A stretch of 64,000 nucleotides of DNA from Ophiobolus disseminans. Taxonomy: Eukaryota > Ascomycota > Dothideomycetes > Pleosporales > Phaeosphaeriaceae. Of this stretch, positions 9,576 to 20,447 are shown piece after piece (position 1 is the stretch's first letter; each line of letters starts with the position of its first letter). The stretch is taken from contig MU006240.1 of assembly GCA_010093685.1 (NCBI GenBank), positions 213,009-277,008 of the forward strand, given 5' to 3'. A program made the position numbers and the translations under genes. The notes under the pieces were generated by a model. That model did not search any database, was not told the DNA's origin, and saw only the letters and a program-made list of their open reading frames with translations.

Positions 9576-12500
9576 CTACTTGAACATCCCTCTAAGACTC
9601 CACCTCTTTCTCTCTTTATGTTCGTGTGATACTCTCTCCCCAGCGCTCGTCGTCGGCCTTTCGTTCGGCGCATCATCATGCAAACCTGCACTCGTGGCGG
9701 GACGATGGAAACTCTTCGGCCTATGGAGCGTAGACCAACGCCTATTAGCAGAAAGGGGCGTTGATGTATTCGGGCGCTCTGGTCTGGTGGTAGATAACGG
9801 AGTTGACGTGGTGGGCCGCTCTGGTCGGTCTGGAGAGATCACCGTGTCGGGCGAGAAGTGTATTGTGTGACGTGACCGTGCCGTGTCTGGCGAGAAGGAG
9901 GACATACCAGCGGCGGTAGCAGGGCGAGACGGTGTAGTAGGTGCCGAGGTTGTTTGATCCGGGTCTGCAGTCGATGTACGGAGTGCGGTTGAGGGGCGGT
10001 TCTTTCTGAGAAGTTGCCGGTGGCGGGCACTAGGTCTCCTGTCAGTTTGCTCAATGACTGATAACACTTTATGTTCAACACGTACGGCTTGCTCTGCTTC
10101 TCCAATTGGTGGAGCTGCAATTTGCTATCCTTGAGGCACTTTCTTAAATCACCGCGCGCCTTCTTGTTTTCTCTGAGCTCAATAGCCTGCTCATTCCGAA
10201 GCATTCGGATTCGTTCGATCTCTTTGGCCCATGCGTCGAGATCTTCTTGCCTCGATGCGGTGCTGGCACGCGTTGTTGGTCTCTCGTTCTCCGCGCCTGG
10301 ATGGCCGATGCTGGTCGGTCGACTTAAGATACTTCCGGATCTAGAACTGTGTGTGTGTTGGGTCGAAGGACTTGTAGAAGCGGTGGAGTCTGGTCTTGCC
10401 TTGCTGGGTCCCGCCTTACTTGGTGTGATCACCTCCTTTTCTTCATCGACTGGCTCCTGCCACTCTTCCAAAATCTCAAGTCGGCGTATCTTTTCTCTCA
10501 GCGTTGCTACCAAGCGCTCAAAAGCCTTTTTGTCTTCCCTAAGGGCATGCACTTCCTGCTCCAAAGCCGTGGGTGACATGTTGGACTCTCCTTTGTCTTG
10601 TCGCAGTCCGTCAATCATAGAATTCTTTTTCTGCAGTTCGTGTTCAAGACGGTTCGCACTCTCTTCCTGTTGTTCACGAAGCTGTTCCTCGTACTTGGAC
10701 CGCAGCTCGTTGTAAGCCGAGTTCATGGACCGCATTCTCTTATCACTTGAAGACTTTACTTCATTGGCAAAATTCTCTTTCTCTGACAACTGCTTCTCCA
10801 GCTTTTCTTTACCTCTAGCAAGCGTACCAAGTTCCTGTGTCTGCTTGCCGACCTGATTGTGCAGCTCAGCATTCTCGTTCAGTAAGATCTCGATCTCGTT
10901 GGTTCTTTCCGAGAGTCTGCGCTTGTACTTTAGCTTTGCGTTCCGTGCAGCGTCAAGTTTGGCTTGCGACTCTTCAACAAACTCTTCTAAACGCTTCTCA
11001 CTTTCTTCAAACGCAGTTTCCGCGTGGGCCATGTCTTGTTCGACGCGTTCTAGGAATGCCTCAAGTCGCTTATTAGTATCTTGTACTGTTTGAAGCTCTT
11101 CTTCGGCAGACGCTAGTCGATTCGATAGGTCCTTCTCAGAATCTGTGAGCCTAGAGTTCGTCTGAAGAAGAGTGCCGCGCGCCTTGTCCCCTTCCGTCAA
11201 CTTTGATTTCATGGTAGTAGTATCGGTCTCGGCAGCCTCAAGACGCACCCGGATCGCATTTAGCTCACTCTCGAAAGCAGTGGCACGTTCCGAGGCATTG
11301 TGGACAGACTCTTCAAGTTCAGCATTCGCTTCGCGCAGCTGTGTCATCTCATGATGTGCCTTGTTGACATCGGTGGTAAGGTTAACTTTCTCAGACTCTA
11401 GACTGCTAAGAAGCTTGCGATTGGTGGATGTTTGGTCCTCAGACTGCTCGTTTTGAGCCTTCTGCTCCCGAAAACTGGCGAGCTCTTGATCAGCACTAAG
11501 CATCTTTGTAGTAAGAGATGCATGTTGTGATTCCAAGCACTCGAGATTGCATTTGGTAGACTCCAGCTCCTTCTCCAAGGAAACCGTGGTCGCCAACGCC
11601 TCACTCAGTTTGACTTCGACCCCACTCTTATTCTGCTGGATGTTGCTGATCACTTCATCCCTGTCCACTAGTTTCGAGGTGGCTCTGACGTTATCCGCCT
11701 CGATATCGGTTAATCGCATACGAACGGATGCAAGGTCGCTTTCGAGTGTATTCCTTCTTTGGCAAGTGGTCTCCAGCTCTTTTTCAAGCTCAGCATGAGT
11801 CTCCAAGGTTTCCTTCAGCTTCATCTCCACTTCTGCTTTCGCACGATGCGACTGATCCAGCCTATCCCCACTCTCTACAAGGTCTGATTTGAGAGCGTCC
11901 ACCGCCGAATCGATGACTCGTAAACGCGACTCGGTGGATTGCAGTTGTTCTCTGAGCTCATCTTGAGTGGTCTGTGACATGCGCACTCGTTCTTCGATCT
12001 CCGCCTTGGAGCTTGAAGTCTCAGCAAGCTCAGCTCGGAGAGCCGAGAGCTCTGACCGAGTTTGACGCTCTGCAGTCTCTACTTCAGCCAATCTCGTCTG
12101 CGCTGTCTGAAGCTGACTCTCTAAGTCTAGCCTCGCGCTATCCGCCTCTTGCTTGAAATATTGAGCTTTATTGAGCTGGTCATGTAATTCAGCAACCTCT
12201 GCTCCAGATGCCTCACCGTCCAACTGGGCAACGCGCAAGCCTTCCTCAACCTTAGATTTCGCTTCGCGGCTGTCGTTAAGAGTGAGCTCCAGTTCTGATA
12301 CAAGCGTCTTAAGCGAATCGCGTTCGTCGTGCAGAGAGGTCAAACGTGCTTCGATATATGAATGAGAATCGCGGCTTGTACTGAGATCAGCCTCAAGTGC
12401 GGCGACCTTGGTCTTCAAATGCCCGCTGGCGCTTGTAGTGTGGTCGAGACTCGATCGAACAGTGTCCAACTCAGTTTGCAAGTCAGCCTTCGACCTCAAT

Positions 12501-14701
12501 GTATTCTCCAATTGTGCTTCAATGTCAGACTTGGATGACTGAAAGTGCGCAAGTTCCTTTTGTAACGATGCCTTCAAGCTCTCAGACGCTTCAAGAGTGG
12601 CTTGGAGGCTGGCCACAGAAACCTGTAGTTCGCGAACCTGTTCGCTGTGGTTTCGTGATTCTTCCTCCCGGTGTTTATCTGCTTCCACCTGCGCTTCGCG
12701 AACTCGCTCTAGATCGGTCTCGAGGGCTGACACACGCTCTTGAGACACATGTAGCTCTTGCAGAAGATTCTTTTCAGATGATCTGAGCTCAGCCAGCTCT
12801 GACTTGTTCATTCGCTCGCGCTCGCGAAGTGTAAAAAGCATCTGCCGAGCGTCCTTGAGATCAGCTTCAATGGAAGCCTTCTCATCGTGAAGAAGCTCAA
12901 GCTTGGTCTGCGAATCGTTATCCATCCGGTCCAGTGCTTGAATGCGACTTTCGGCTGATTGTAGTTCATCATGGAGATCATCCTGTGAGGAGCGCAGTAC
13001 TTTTAGTTCGGACTGTAATTGGGATTTGTCGGTACGCTGTTGTTCCAAGCCATGTCTGGCAGCAATTAGATCTTCTTCGAATTTAGTCTTCGTAGTTTGC
13101 ACGACACTGAGTTCGGCAGTTAAGCGACTGCGCTCTTCAGCCTCCATTCCTCGGCTAGTCTCCAGGTTCGACAACTCCGCGCGCAACGTCTTCAGGGCCT
13201 GTTCGATGTTCTTCTTGTTACTTTCTGCATGCTTCATCTGCTCACGTAGGGAAGAAATGAGTCCTCCGCCAACCTCGATCTTTTTGACATTTCCCAGAAT
13301 CTCCTGCTCGTGCTCAGCGATCTTCTTCTGCAGGATCTGCTCGTACTTGGAGCCGCGGTCGAGCCTCTTCCTCAGCTCTTCGTTTGCGTTCTCTTTCTTC
13401 ATGAGCTGATCGCGGAGGGAGGACTCTTCGTGCTTAGCAGTGTCGAGCTTCGCCTCTAGGGTCTCTAGACTCTCTTCTAGAGTAGCGGTGCGTGTTCCGA
13501 GACGCTGGAGCTGACTATCCCGCTCCTTGAGCTGTTCTAGCAGACGACTCTTCTCGTTTTGCAATGCTTCAGCCTCCTTCTGTCTGTCTTCGGTGCCCTG
13601 CTGCAAGCTGGTTAACTCCTTGTTCTTCATCCGCAGCTTTTGCTTGAGGCCGTCTTCCAGACCCGTCGACACTTCCAATTGCAACCTAGTGGACTCGAGC
13701 GTCTCTTGCACCGTGGCGCGAGCCTGCTCCAGTGTGGCGATGCGCGCCTGGTGTTCGGCCATGTCCTTTCCAAGAGCGATCTTGGATGCCTCGAGCGTGT
13801 GACCCACCTCCTTGCTCCTCGCACACTCGGCCTGCAGCTCGTTTATGCGACGCCGACAGGCAGACAGGGCGTGGTCGGACTCGCGCTTGGCTCGAATGAG
13901 ACGGCTGTCAGAGGTGCGTATCTCGGTCGGCGAGGCAAGTCCAGGGGTGAGCTCCCAGTCCGCGTCGTTCCACGACGAAGACGTCGATCGCGGCGGCGTC
14001 GAGGGCCCGTTCAGCGTCGTCATGGACAGGCCGGACAGCCGTGTGGTCGGCGATGGGGGAGGAGAAGGGGCACTGCGTGAACGGTCGGCCGGATTCGCAT
14101 ACTGGAGTGTCAGCATCGAAGCCCGCTCCAGCGCCTCGAGTATCTCCTTGTTGCGCCCCTCCTCGATGCGCAGTGCCCTCTTCAGCCCCTCCACGCGCTT
14201 CTCCACGTCGCGTCCCTCGAGGTAGTTGCTTTTCCTGCCCTGAGCCAAGCTCCGCGCACTAGACGCTATCTGCCGCTCCTTGACCGATATGTTGACGGCC
14301 ATGCGGAAGGCCAATCGCCGCAACGATGCGACGGACCGCTTCGCCTCGGCGCCCGCGGCCTGGTGGGCCTTGAGCTCGACTCGGAGCGTGTTGCGCTGCG
14401 TCTTCATGTAGTTGAGGTGCGCCCAATTGGATATCGGCGTGAGTCCATCCTCCTTGCCGGCGACCAGCTCTGGCGTCTTTGCACCCTCGACGTCGGGCGG
14501 GTTCCGCGAGCACTGTCCCCAGTAGTCTACGAAGCTCTCTGCCATCGAGGACACGGACCGCTCCATGTGCGGAGTGGCAGGCGGCCGCGAGCTGCGTCGT
14601 CTCACGATTCCGACGGGCAGCAGCTTCTCAACCGCGGTTCGAGCACGACTGGGTGCTGCAGGGCGCTGATCCCCGTTTGGTGGTCGAAGTTCCGACGCCA
14701 T
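9576..14701 (-). CDS. Very long coiled-coil protein, 1,692 aa, function unknown
   Basis: Exons are 14,701-10,086 and 10,038-9,576. The 47-bp intron (10,039-10,085; donor GTACGT, acceptor ACAG) joins two overlapping frames exactly in phase and replaces an otherwise unrelated tail. I chose the Met at 14,701 (MASELRPPNG) over one 52 codons upstream because the extra segment looks like leader sequence. Residues of about 1-110 are basic and low-complexity. From about 120 to 1,430 there is almost unbroken heptad-rich Glu/Lys/Leu/Gln coiled coil with no Pro-rich break, resembling the myosin-tail/SMC/M-protein class by composition only. The last 250 residues are Ser/Thr/Pro-rich with repeated RPTTS motifs and end in GMFK. 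There is no motor, ATPase or membrane segment. A structural or scaffold role is inference. Confidence 0.85.
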
Positions 14702-15590
14702 GGTATGCGTTCGCTCCAAGGGGTCATGTGTAGGATGTGGGGAGCAGTGGTTCGTGAAGCGTTCAAAGTACTTTGCTGTCGGGCTCGTGGCTGAGCTGTC
14801 TGCCACGCGACAGTCGCATGTGTTGGTGTGGATGGCTGCTGTACAATATCCGCTCATCGAATCCGTTGGCAGACTTCACGACTCGCCAGAGGCGAACGGC
14901 AGGGATGCAATGGGCGATAAAAATACTACGCGAGCGCGTCAAAAGGAGGGCAAACAGGTATGGACCGACGGCGGCAGAGGGTATCGCAGGACAAGATGGC
15001 AAGTGGTGCTAAAGTACCGCAGCGGTGCGCTGGGCGTGCAGCTGCAGCCTCAAACCGACATGACGGCGCTGCACGCTGGGCTGGGGAGGGGAGGGGAGGG
15101 GAGGGGAAGGGAGGGTTAAGCACATCAATCTGCGAGCATCTGCGACACGGCCCAGTGGCCGGCAAGCGTTGGCCCAAGTCTCCCGGGCTGGTCCTTGGGC
15201 CTCGCCGTGGCATTGCGTCCCGCAGGAATCGTGCCATAGTGGGGTGCACCGAGCGTGACATGCATCTCGCCCGCTGTCTGCGCGAAAATCTCGGGAAGAG
15301 TGGCAGGCCGCATGCATGGCTGGATCGTGCATTCCTCGTGGCTTTCCCCGTCTTCTCTCCCTGCCATCATGCTGTGTGACACGAATGTGACTGTTATATC
15401 GGGAGGGGTAGCGGCATGCTGGTGGCGCAAGATCGCCTCCATCTCACCACCATCCCAGTTGCGATCTTGCCTGGTACGTGGGATCGCCGGTGAAGAATCC
15501 CTGTTTTTGTGACTCGCTGACAAGGGTATGCAAAAGTTAACGAACATCCGAACTTGTCATGCAATGCTTTTCCTTTCATTCGTCCATACC
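14702..15590. other. Divergent-side intergenic region with G-rich tract
   Basis: This is upstream of the coiled-coil gene and downstream of the acyl-CoA dehydrogenase. It is GC-rich, with short frames that look accidental. It contains one purine minisatellite at 15,078-15,116. Confidence 0.5.
15078..15116 (+). repeat. Repeated GGGGA tract (potential G-quadruplex)
   Basis: Seven consecutive G3-4 runs separated by single or double A (ggggaggggaggggagggga pattern). It lies about 380 bp upstream of the coiled-coil gene start. Confidence 0.8.
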
Positions 15591-17010
15591 CTACTTGGTG
15601 TATTTCTTCTGCAAATGCTTCGCAATCGTCGTGAGCTGGATATTGCTCGTCCCTTCATAGATGGCACCAATCTTGCTGTCCCTAAAGTACTTCTCCGCCA
15701 GGCCTTCTCGCACAAAGCCCATGCCACCCATCCACTCAACAGCCTGACCTGACACCCTTCCAGCAACCTGCGAAGACATGAGCTTGGCCATCGCAGCGTC
15801 CATGACAAAGTCCTCGCCGGCCTCCTTCTTGCGCGCGGCGTTGTAGACGAGGGCGCGGGCGGCTTGGATCTCGGTCCAGGCTTGGGCGAGCTGGTGTTGC
15901 ATGCCTTGGAACTCGCCAACGAGCTGGCCAAATTGCTTGCGGTCGTTCCATACGTAGCTGTGATATGTCAGCGCGGTTCACGAGTTAGCTGGTGGATAAA
16001 CTTACCCTGCGGCATTCTCCCAGGCGCCCAATGCCAGACCAGTCATCTGGGCTGCAATGCCAATACGCCCCTCGTTCAGCAGCCCAATGGCGTACTTGTA
16101 GCCCTCAAACTCCTTCCCTAGCAGGTTGTCCCTAGGGATCTCGACGTCGTCAAAGTTGATCACACAAGTACTGCTCGCTTTGATTCCGAGCTTCTTCTCC
16201 TTCTTCGCAATCGAGAAGCCGGGTGTGCCCTTCTCGACAATGAACGCTGTAATGCCCTTGTACTTCTTGCTTGGATCGAGATTGGCAAATACGATGAAGA
16301 AGTTTGCTTCAACGCTGTTCGTTATCCACATCTTGCTTCCACTAATCTTGTATCCATTCTCTGTTCGTGTCGCCTTGGTGGCGAGCGCAAAGGCGTCTGA
16401 CCCCGAGACCGGCTCGGACAGACAAAACGAGCCGACCGTATCTGTAGCCAACTTCGGTAGCCATTCCTTCTTGATCTTCTCCGAGCCATACTTTAAAATC
16501 GCAGTGTTCACCAATGTGTTATGTACATCGCACATGACGCTAACACTTGGGTCGACCCGCGCTAGCTCCTCAATGGCAATAATGGCAGAGGTGAAATTCA
16601 TGCCAGCACCACCGTACTCTTCAGGTATCTCAATGCCCATTAAACCTTGTTCGAACAGTGACTCGACCACTGCAGGATCCATGGCTTCTGCCTCGTCCAT
16701 GTCACGCGCCTTCGGTAGGATTACGTCGTTGGCGAACTTGGACACAGACTCGCCCATCATCATTTCCGTCTCAGAGAGGTGGGTGATGGGCGTTGGGGGA
16801 ACATCCGAAATGTCCATCTGATCCACAGCTTCGCGCCGTGCGGGCGTCGTGGAGAGGCATCGTATTCTGCAAGACACGGATTAACTTTTTGCCCTGCTCA
16901 TCTTCACTTGGTACATACTGCGGGGCGGCACGCACAGCTGGACGTAGAGTGCGTGATGAAGCCGTGGCGGTACGTAGGAGCGGCCTGAGTGATCTTGAGA
17001 ACGATGCCAT
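15591..17010 (-). CDS. Short/branched-chain acyl-CoA dehydrogenase, mitochondrial
   Basis: Three exons, 17,010-16,919, 16,866-16,006 and 15,957-15,591, give 439 aa. The introns (52 and 48 bp) have GTATGT and GTAAGT donors. Residues 1-40 are Arg/Ser/Ala-rich without acids, as in a mitochondrial presequence. The body is a full acyl-CoA dehydrogenase: EEYGGAGMNFTSA in the N-terminal helical domain, FCLSEPVSGSDAF (family signature), MWITNSVEANFF in the beta domain, and GMGFVREGLAEKYFRDSKIG with IYEGTSNIQLTTIAKH in the C-terminal domain, whose Glu (YEGT) is the catalytic base. The ending NIQLTTIAKHLQKKY matches the ACADSB subfamily (isoleucine and short branched acyl-CoA oxidation, FAD-linked, electrons to ETF). 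The exact substrate is inferred from family. Confidence 0.93.
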
Positions 17011-18062
17011 GGTATATATGTTTGGGTGGATGAGAATGGTCGGAAAGAATGTGCGGGTTCACACAAAGAAGGGATGTTGCCGCTGATGCTGAGCCGAGGC
17101 AGGGCAGGATGTCGTTCGGCTCGCAACCGGGGGTCGCGGAGGCCCCACACGCATCACATGTCGGATGCACCCGTGGGCTAGATTCGTTCGCGAAGTATTC
17201 TGAAATTTAAATAGTCTCATTGCGCTGATTCATTCTTGGACAAACATACTACAGGCACACTTATGCCTTTACTGTACAACTTGTTCGTGACTGAAGTTCC
17301 TTTCTACCGACCGCGTCATTCAGAATCCCTCGCGGAACCGAACCGTTCTGCTTCACACGACCACATGGCCGAAGCTAGCCGCAGATACCTCACAACACAT
17401 AAAAGGCGTGTAAGTGCTGTATATTAGGTGCTTAGGAGGGGAAATCGAGAGACGTATGTTAGTCGTCCTGCTCCTTAGACTCACAATGCTCCAAGCTCGA
17501 TAATTAACCTATCTTTTCTTTTCAACGCCTTCACACCTTGCGAACTACACATTTGTTCGATCGCAATGAGCAGTGATCAATACTATAGTTGAGTGAACAA
17601 GTCTCACAGAAAGCAACATCATCCCTGAGATGTTTTGATTATGTTAATACTCGGTTTGAACTCCCCATCGAGGTTGAATGGTGTTGTTGTCGTTGTCACT
17701 ACCTAACCCGACCTCAAAACTCCTTGTTAAGATCTCATATTCTGGTTTCAAGAAGCATGCGTTCCTATACTGCAGATCGAACGGTTCAACAATATGTCGT
17801 CACTGTGGTGCAAGAAGCCAATAGCCGATTGTCTAGTTCATCACAGCCGTCTCATTGTGTTGACGAGATATGAGTTGCTCCAATGCGTGACTACCCTTCA
17901 CTGACCCTTTGACTCACAGCCGTATTATTTCTTGCTTAACTTCAATACTAGCATTCTTCTTTCTCGTATTCTCTCTTGTTGATCCATGCTGCTCCGCACT
18001 GCTCAACCAACTATATTTGATATATACCTTCTTATTCGTCGCTCATTCATCAATCAAAAACA
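17011..18062. other. Intergenic region, no gene recognised
   Basis: The first few hundred bases are the promoter side of the acyl-CoA dehydrogenase gene. A 94-codon frame at 17,589-17,873 shows no domain and no coding texture. Confidence 0.4.
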
Positions 18063-18142
18063 TCCGTAATAGTACAGTGGCTAGTATGCTCCGCTCTCAT
18101 GTCAGTGCCGGAGTGACCGGAGTTCGATTCTCCGTTACGGAA
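18063..18142 (+). tRNA. tRNA-Glu (anticodon CTC) with an 8-nt intron
   Basis: A full cloverleaf can be drawn. Acceptor TCCGTAA pairs with TTACGGA over all 7 bp. The D stem is GTAC/GTAT with loop AGTGGCTA. The anticodon stem is CTCCG/CGGAG, with anticodon CTC in the loop CTCTCA-C. The T arm is CGGAG-TTCGATT-CTCCG. The discriminator is A. Eight extra bases, tgtcagtg, sit between positions 37 and 38, the canonical site for tRNA introns. Internal A-box-like (TAGTACAGTGGCTAGTA) and B-box (AGTTCGATTCT) sequences are present. A T run (ctttttc) at about 18,158-18,164 can end pol III transcription. Appears functional. Confidence 0.93.
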
Positions 18143-18155
18143 TTAGGATTCTTTG

Positions 18156-18166
18156 TGCTTTTTCTT
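18156..18166 (+). terminator. Probable pol III terminator of the tRNA gene
   Basis: A run of five T about 17 bases after the tRNA 3' end. Confidence 0.6.
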
Positions 18167-19214
18167 GCTACATCGGCGGTCGATGGAAGGGTGGGATGAA
18201 GGGTGCTTATACTTGTTGATATTTTGTATGGGACTACCGGCGACGACGTGATTGAATGGTATAAAAAACCGTTGTGCTCCATAGGCACATGCTGTCACTC
18301 TCATGAGTCGCCATCGCTTGGTATGCCAACCTACGTCATGATAGCAAACCGATTCCAGATAACGAAATTGCAGCACTGCCTCGACCCACCCCCACATCCT
18401 TTGCTTTTACACCAATAGAGTTAAACCGGGTGTTGAGCACGCTTTCCCCTAACGTACAGCTCAAGAGCAACGTGGATCTCTTTGATTTAGGCACGCCCGC
18501 GATGCCCTTTGGGGGCGAAGTTCTTTATGCGTAAGTACACGATTTGTGCCAGCTAGCCTTTTTGCCGCGTTGTGAATGGTACCTTTGGCATACTCAGTCA
18601 CTCGCGCCCTTGGCTCTGTTATATTACTGACGGCTCGCTATTGAGTGACAGGCGATCCTTCGCTTCCCATGTTACGTTGCAAAGGCATGCATAAACTTTG
18701 AAAGAACTCTATCAGGATCCCGGCCTTGACCTAAGTGGCCCAAGCTGATATGTATCCTACAGAAGTTTGAAACACATCTACACGAGCGGAGGTAGATGTT
18801 GTTTCATGTATTCAACTTCTCACGACAAGCATCGATAAGAGTTCGGTACAAAATGCTGCAACGAGTTGTTTACAGCATCAGGCGGCAGTGTCGGTTGTAT
18901 GTGTGGAGCGCCCACCGGACGCTCTTTTCACAGGGTATCCTGAGACTCGAAACGCCTGCTCACTCTGGTTCACTGGGTTTAGCTTCCGATTCCTCTATAA
19001 GCCCAGAAGACCCAAATAAAGGTCGTACAAGCGCCTCTCGAATCGATTGATGCGTCGACGTGTAAAGAATGCGGAAAGATGCCAGACAAACAACGACAAG
19101 AGCTATTTTATCACACTTAGTTAGTCCTGCTGGCACGTCACTCCCTCAAAGATGGCTTTCACACTTACTGACTGAGATTTCGATTCTTTGCTAGCATACT
19201 AACTAGCTTAAGTT
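18167..19214. other. Intergenic, nothing recognised
   Basis: Short frames only; no domain, repeat or RNA gene was seen. Confidence 0.4.
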
Positions 19215-20010
19215 TACTGCTCCGTTGTGAGGCGCGGAAGCGGCTCGAACTATAGCAGCAGCCATCACAAACACGGTCAGCGAGAATATACCACCCAGCG
19301 CCATCTTAGTGAGTAGTCTTAGATGAATGCGCCAAAGCACATTCGTCGAGAGTGAAATGACTGCAGTCTTTTTAGCTTGTTGGCAACGATCTAGACATCA
19401 GACTTACTCGAAAAATCGGTCAGAACATCCAATACCGTAGTGAGCCGGAGGGTAACGGCCTCGAATTCCACGGTACATATTTCTACGCCGTTAGTTACAG
19501 GAAGTTTCACCGTGAGCGATGAAGAATATACCGAGCACTCCCGAGCCATCGCGAGTAAGACACTGAAAGTCCGAAGCACAATAACCACCACAAACGCCAC
19601 ACCACAAAACCCCAACACCGCATACCAAGCAATCCTTTGATTTCACAGCTTTTCTCCAAACTTTCTGAAAAAGACTATGAATGAGATCTTGACGATCCAT
19701 AAGCTAGCATACCCGATAACATGCGCTGCAAAGTTGCATCGCATCAGATACAAGAGCTGGGCCTGGAAGTCTGCGGGCATCTTCATTTGCACGGTGTTTG
19801 CGACAGTGAATTCGAAACCGGGGGTATGGGCTATAACGGTCCATATGGACGCGTATATGACTGATAAAAGCTAGGCTAGAATGACAAAGGGGTTGTCGGG
19901 TTGGAGGCGGCAGAAGACTTTGAGGCGGATCCGTGTGCGGAGGGTTAGGAGGAGGAGAGATAGGGCTACGCCTGTCGAGAGACTGACCTTAAAGATTGTC
20001 AAACTAGGGA
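19215..20010 (-). pseudogene. Fungal rhodopsin-domain (PTH11-related) membrane protein pseudogene
   Basis: The conceptual minus-strand product follows the fungal rhodopsin-like integral membrane family: a TM1/loop region (LLLLTLRTRIRLKVF), a helix ending WTVIAHTPG, AAHVIGYASLWIVKISFIVFFRKFGE, then the helix VLGFCGVAFVVVIVLRTFSV, and, after a likely intron at about 19,405, MALGGIFSLTVFVMAAAIVRAAS. Lesions are TAG at 19,871-19,873 (where the family has Trp) and TGA at 19,643-19,645, and the C-terminal part ends early. A TGG-to-TAG change fits RIP-like mutation. An intact family member lies at 55,535-56,829. The family is widespread in Pezizomycotina with mostly unknown ligands. Confidence 0.72.
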
Positions 20011-20447
20011 ACAGTGAGATTACGGATAGGTGGGCTTGCCACTTACTAGTAGCGTTGTCTTTGATACTTGACCAGCGGCTACTTCACCAATTGTAGAGGT
20101 TTCGCTGCGTGCGAGCAACAAGGCCGAGATTCGATGCATGGCGAACTTGCGCCCCTAATCTCGTAGGGCTAGACATTATATAAGAGCATAAAATGATACC
20201 GTCGCTCGTCTTTAGGATCGCAGCAGCCACGGACGAGTAAAGACGGCTTACGACGCACTCGAAATTCGGGGCGTACAAGGAGTCGACACGGCATTGCATC
20301 AAAATATGGGGTCCGAAATGCAATGCAGTCACGATAGCCCCAGCATGATAAGCTCCTTCACCGGTATTTGTGCGCCACACTTTGCATGTTTCGTTGTGTC
20401 CAAAACTGCACAATATCGACGAAGTTTTCTTTGCTCTGCGCTGGGAC
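20011..20447. other. Spacer between two pseudogenes
   Basis: A 109-codon minus-strand frame (20,084-20,413) has no recognisable domain. It may be extra debris of either neighbour. Confidence 0.3.

Noticed and set aside
10071..14794. Many plus-strand frames of 60-214 codons opposite the coiled-coil gene
   Set aside because: They are antisense shadows of a coding strand rich in Glu/Leu/Lys codons. They give Ser/Cys/Arg-rich peptides without domains.
14702..14857. 52-codon N-terminal extension of the coiled-coil protein
   Set aside because: The segment is Cys/His/Thr-rich and unlike the rest. The next Met starts a better-looking N-terminus.
14926..15547. Overlapping GC-rich frames of 107-140 codons on both strands
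   Set aside because: All strands and frames are open because of GC richness. No domain or consistent codon pattern.
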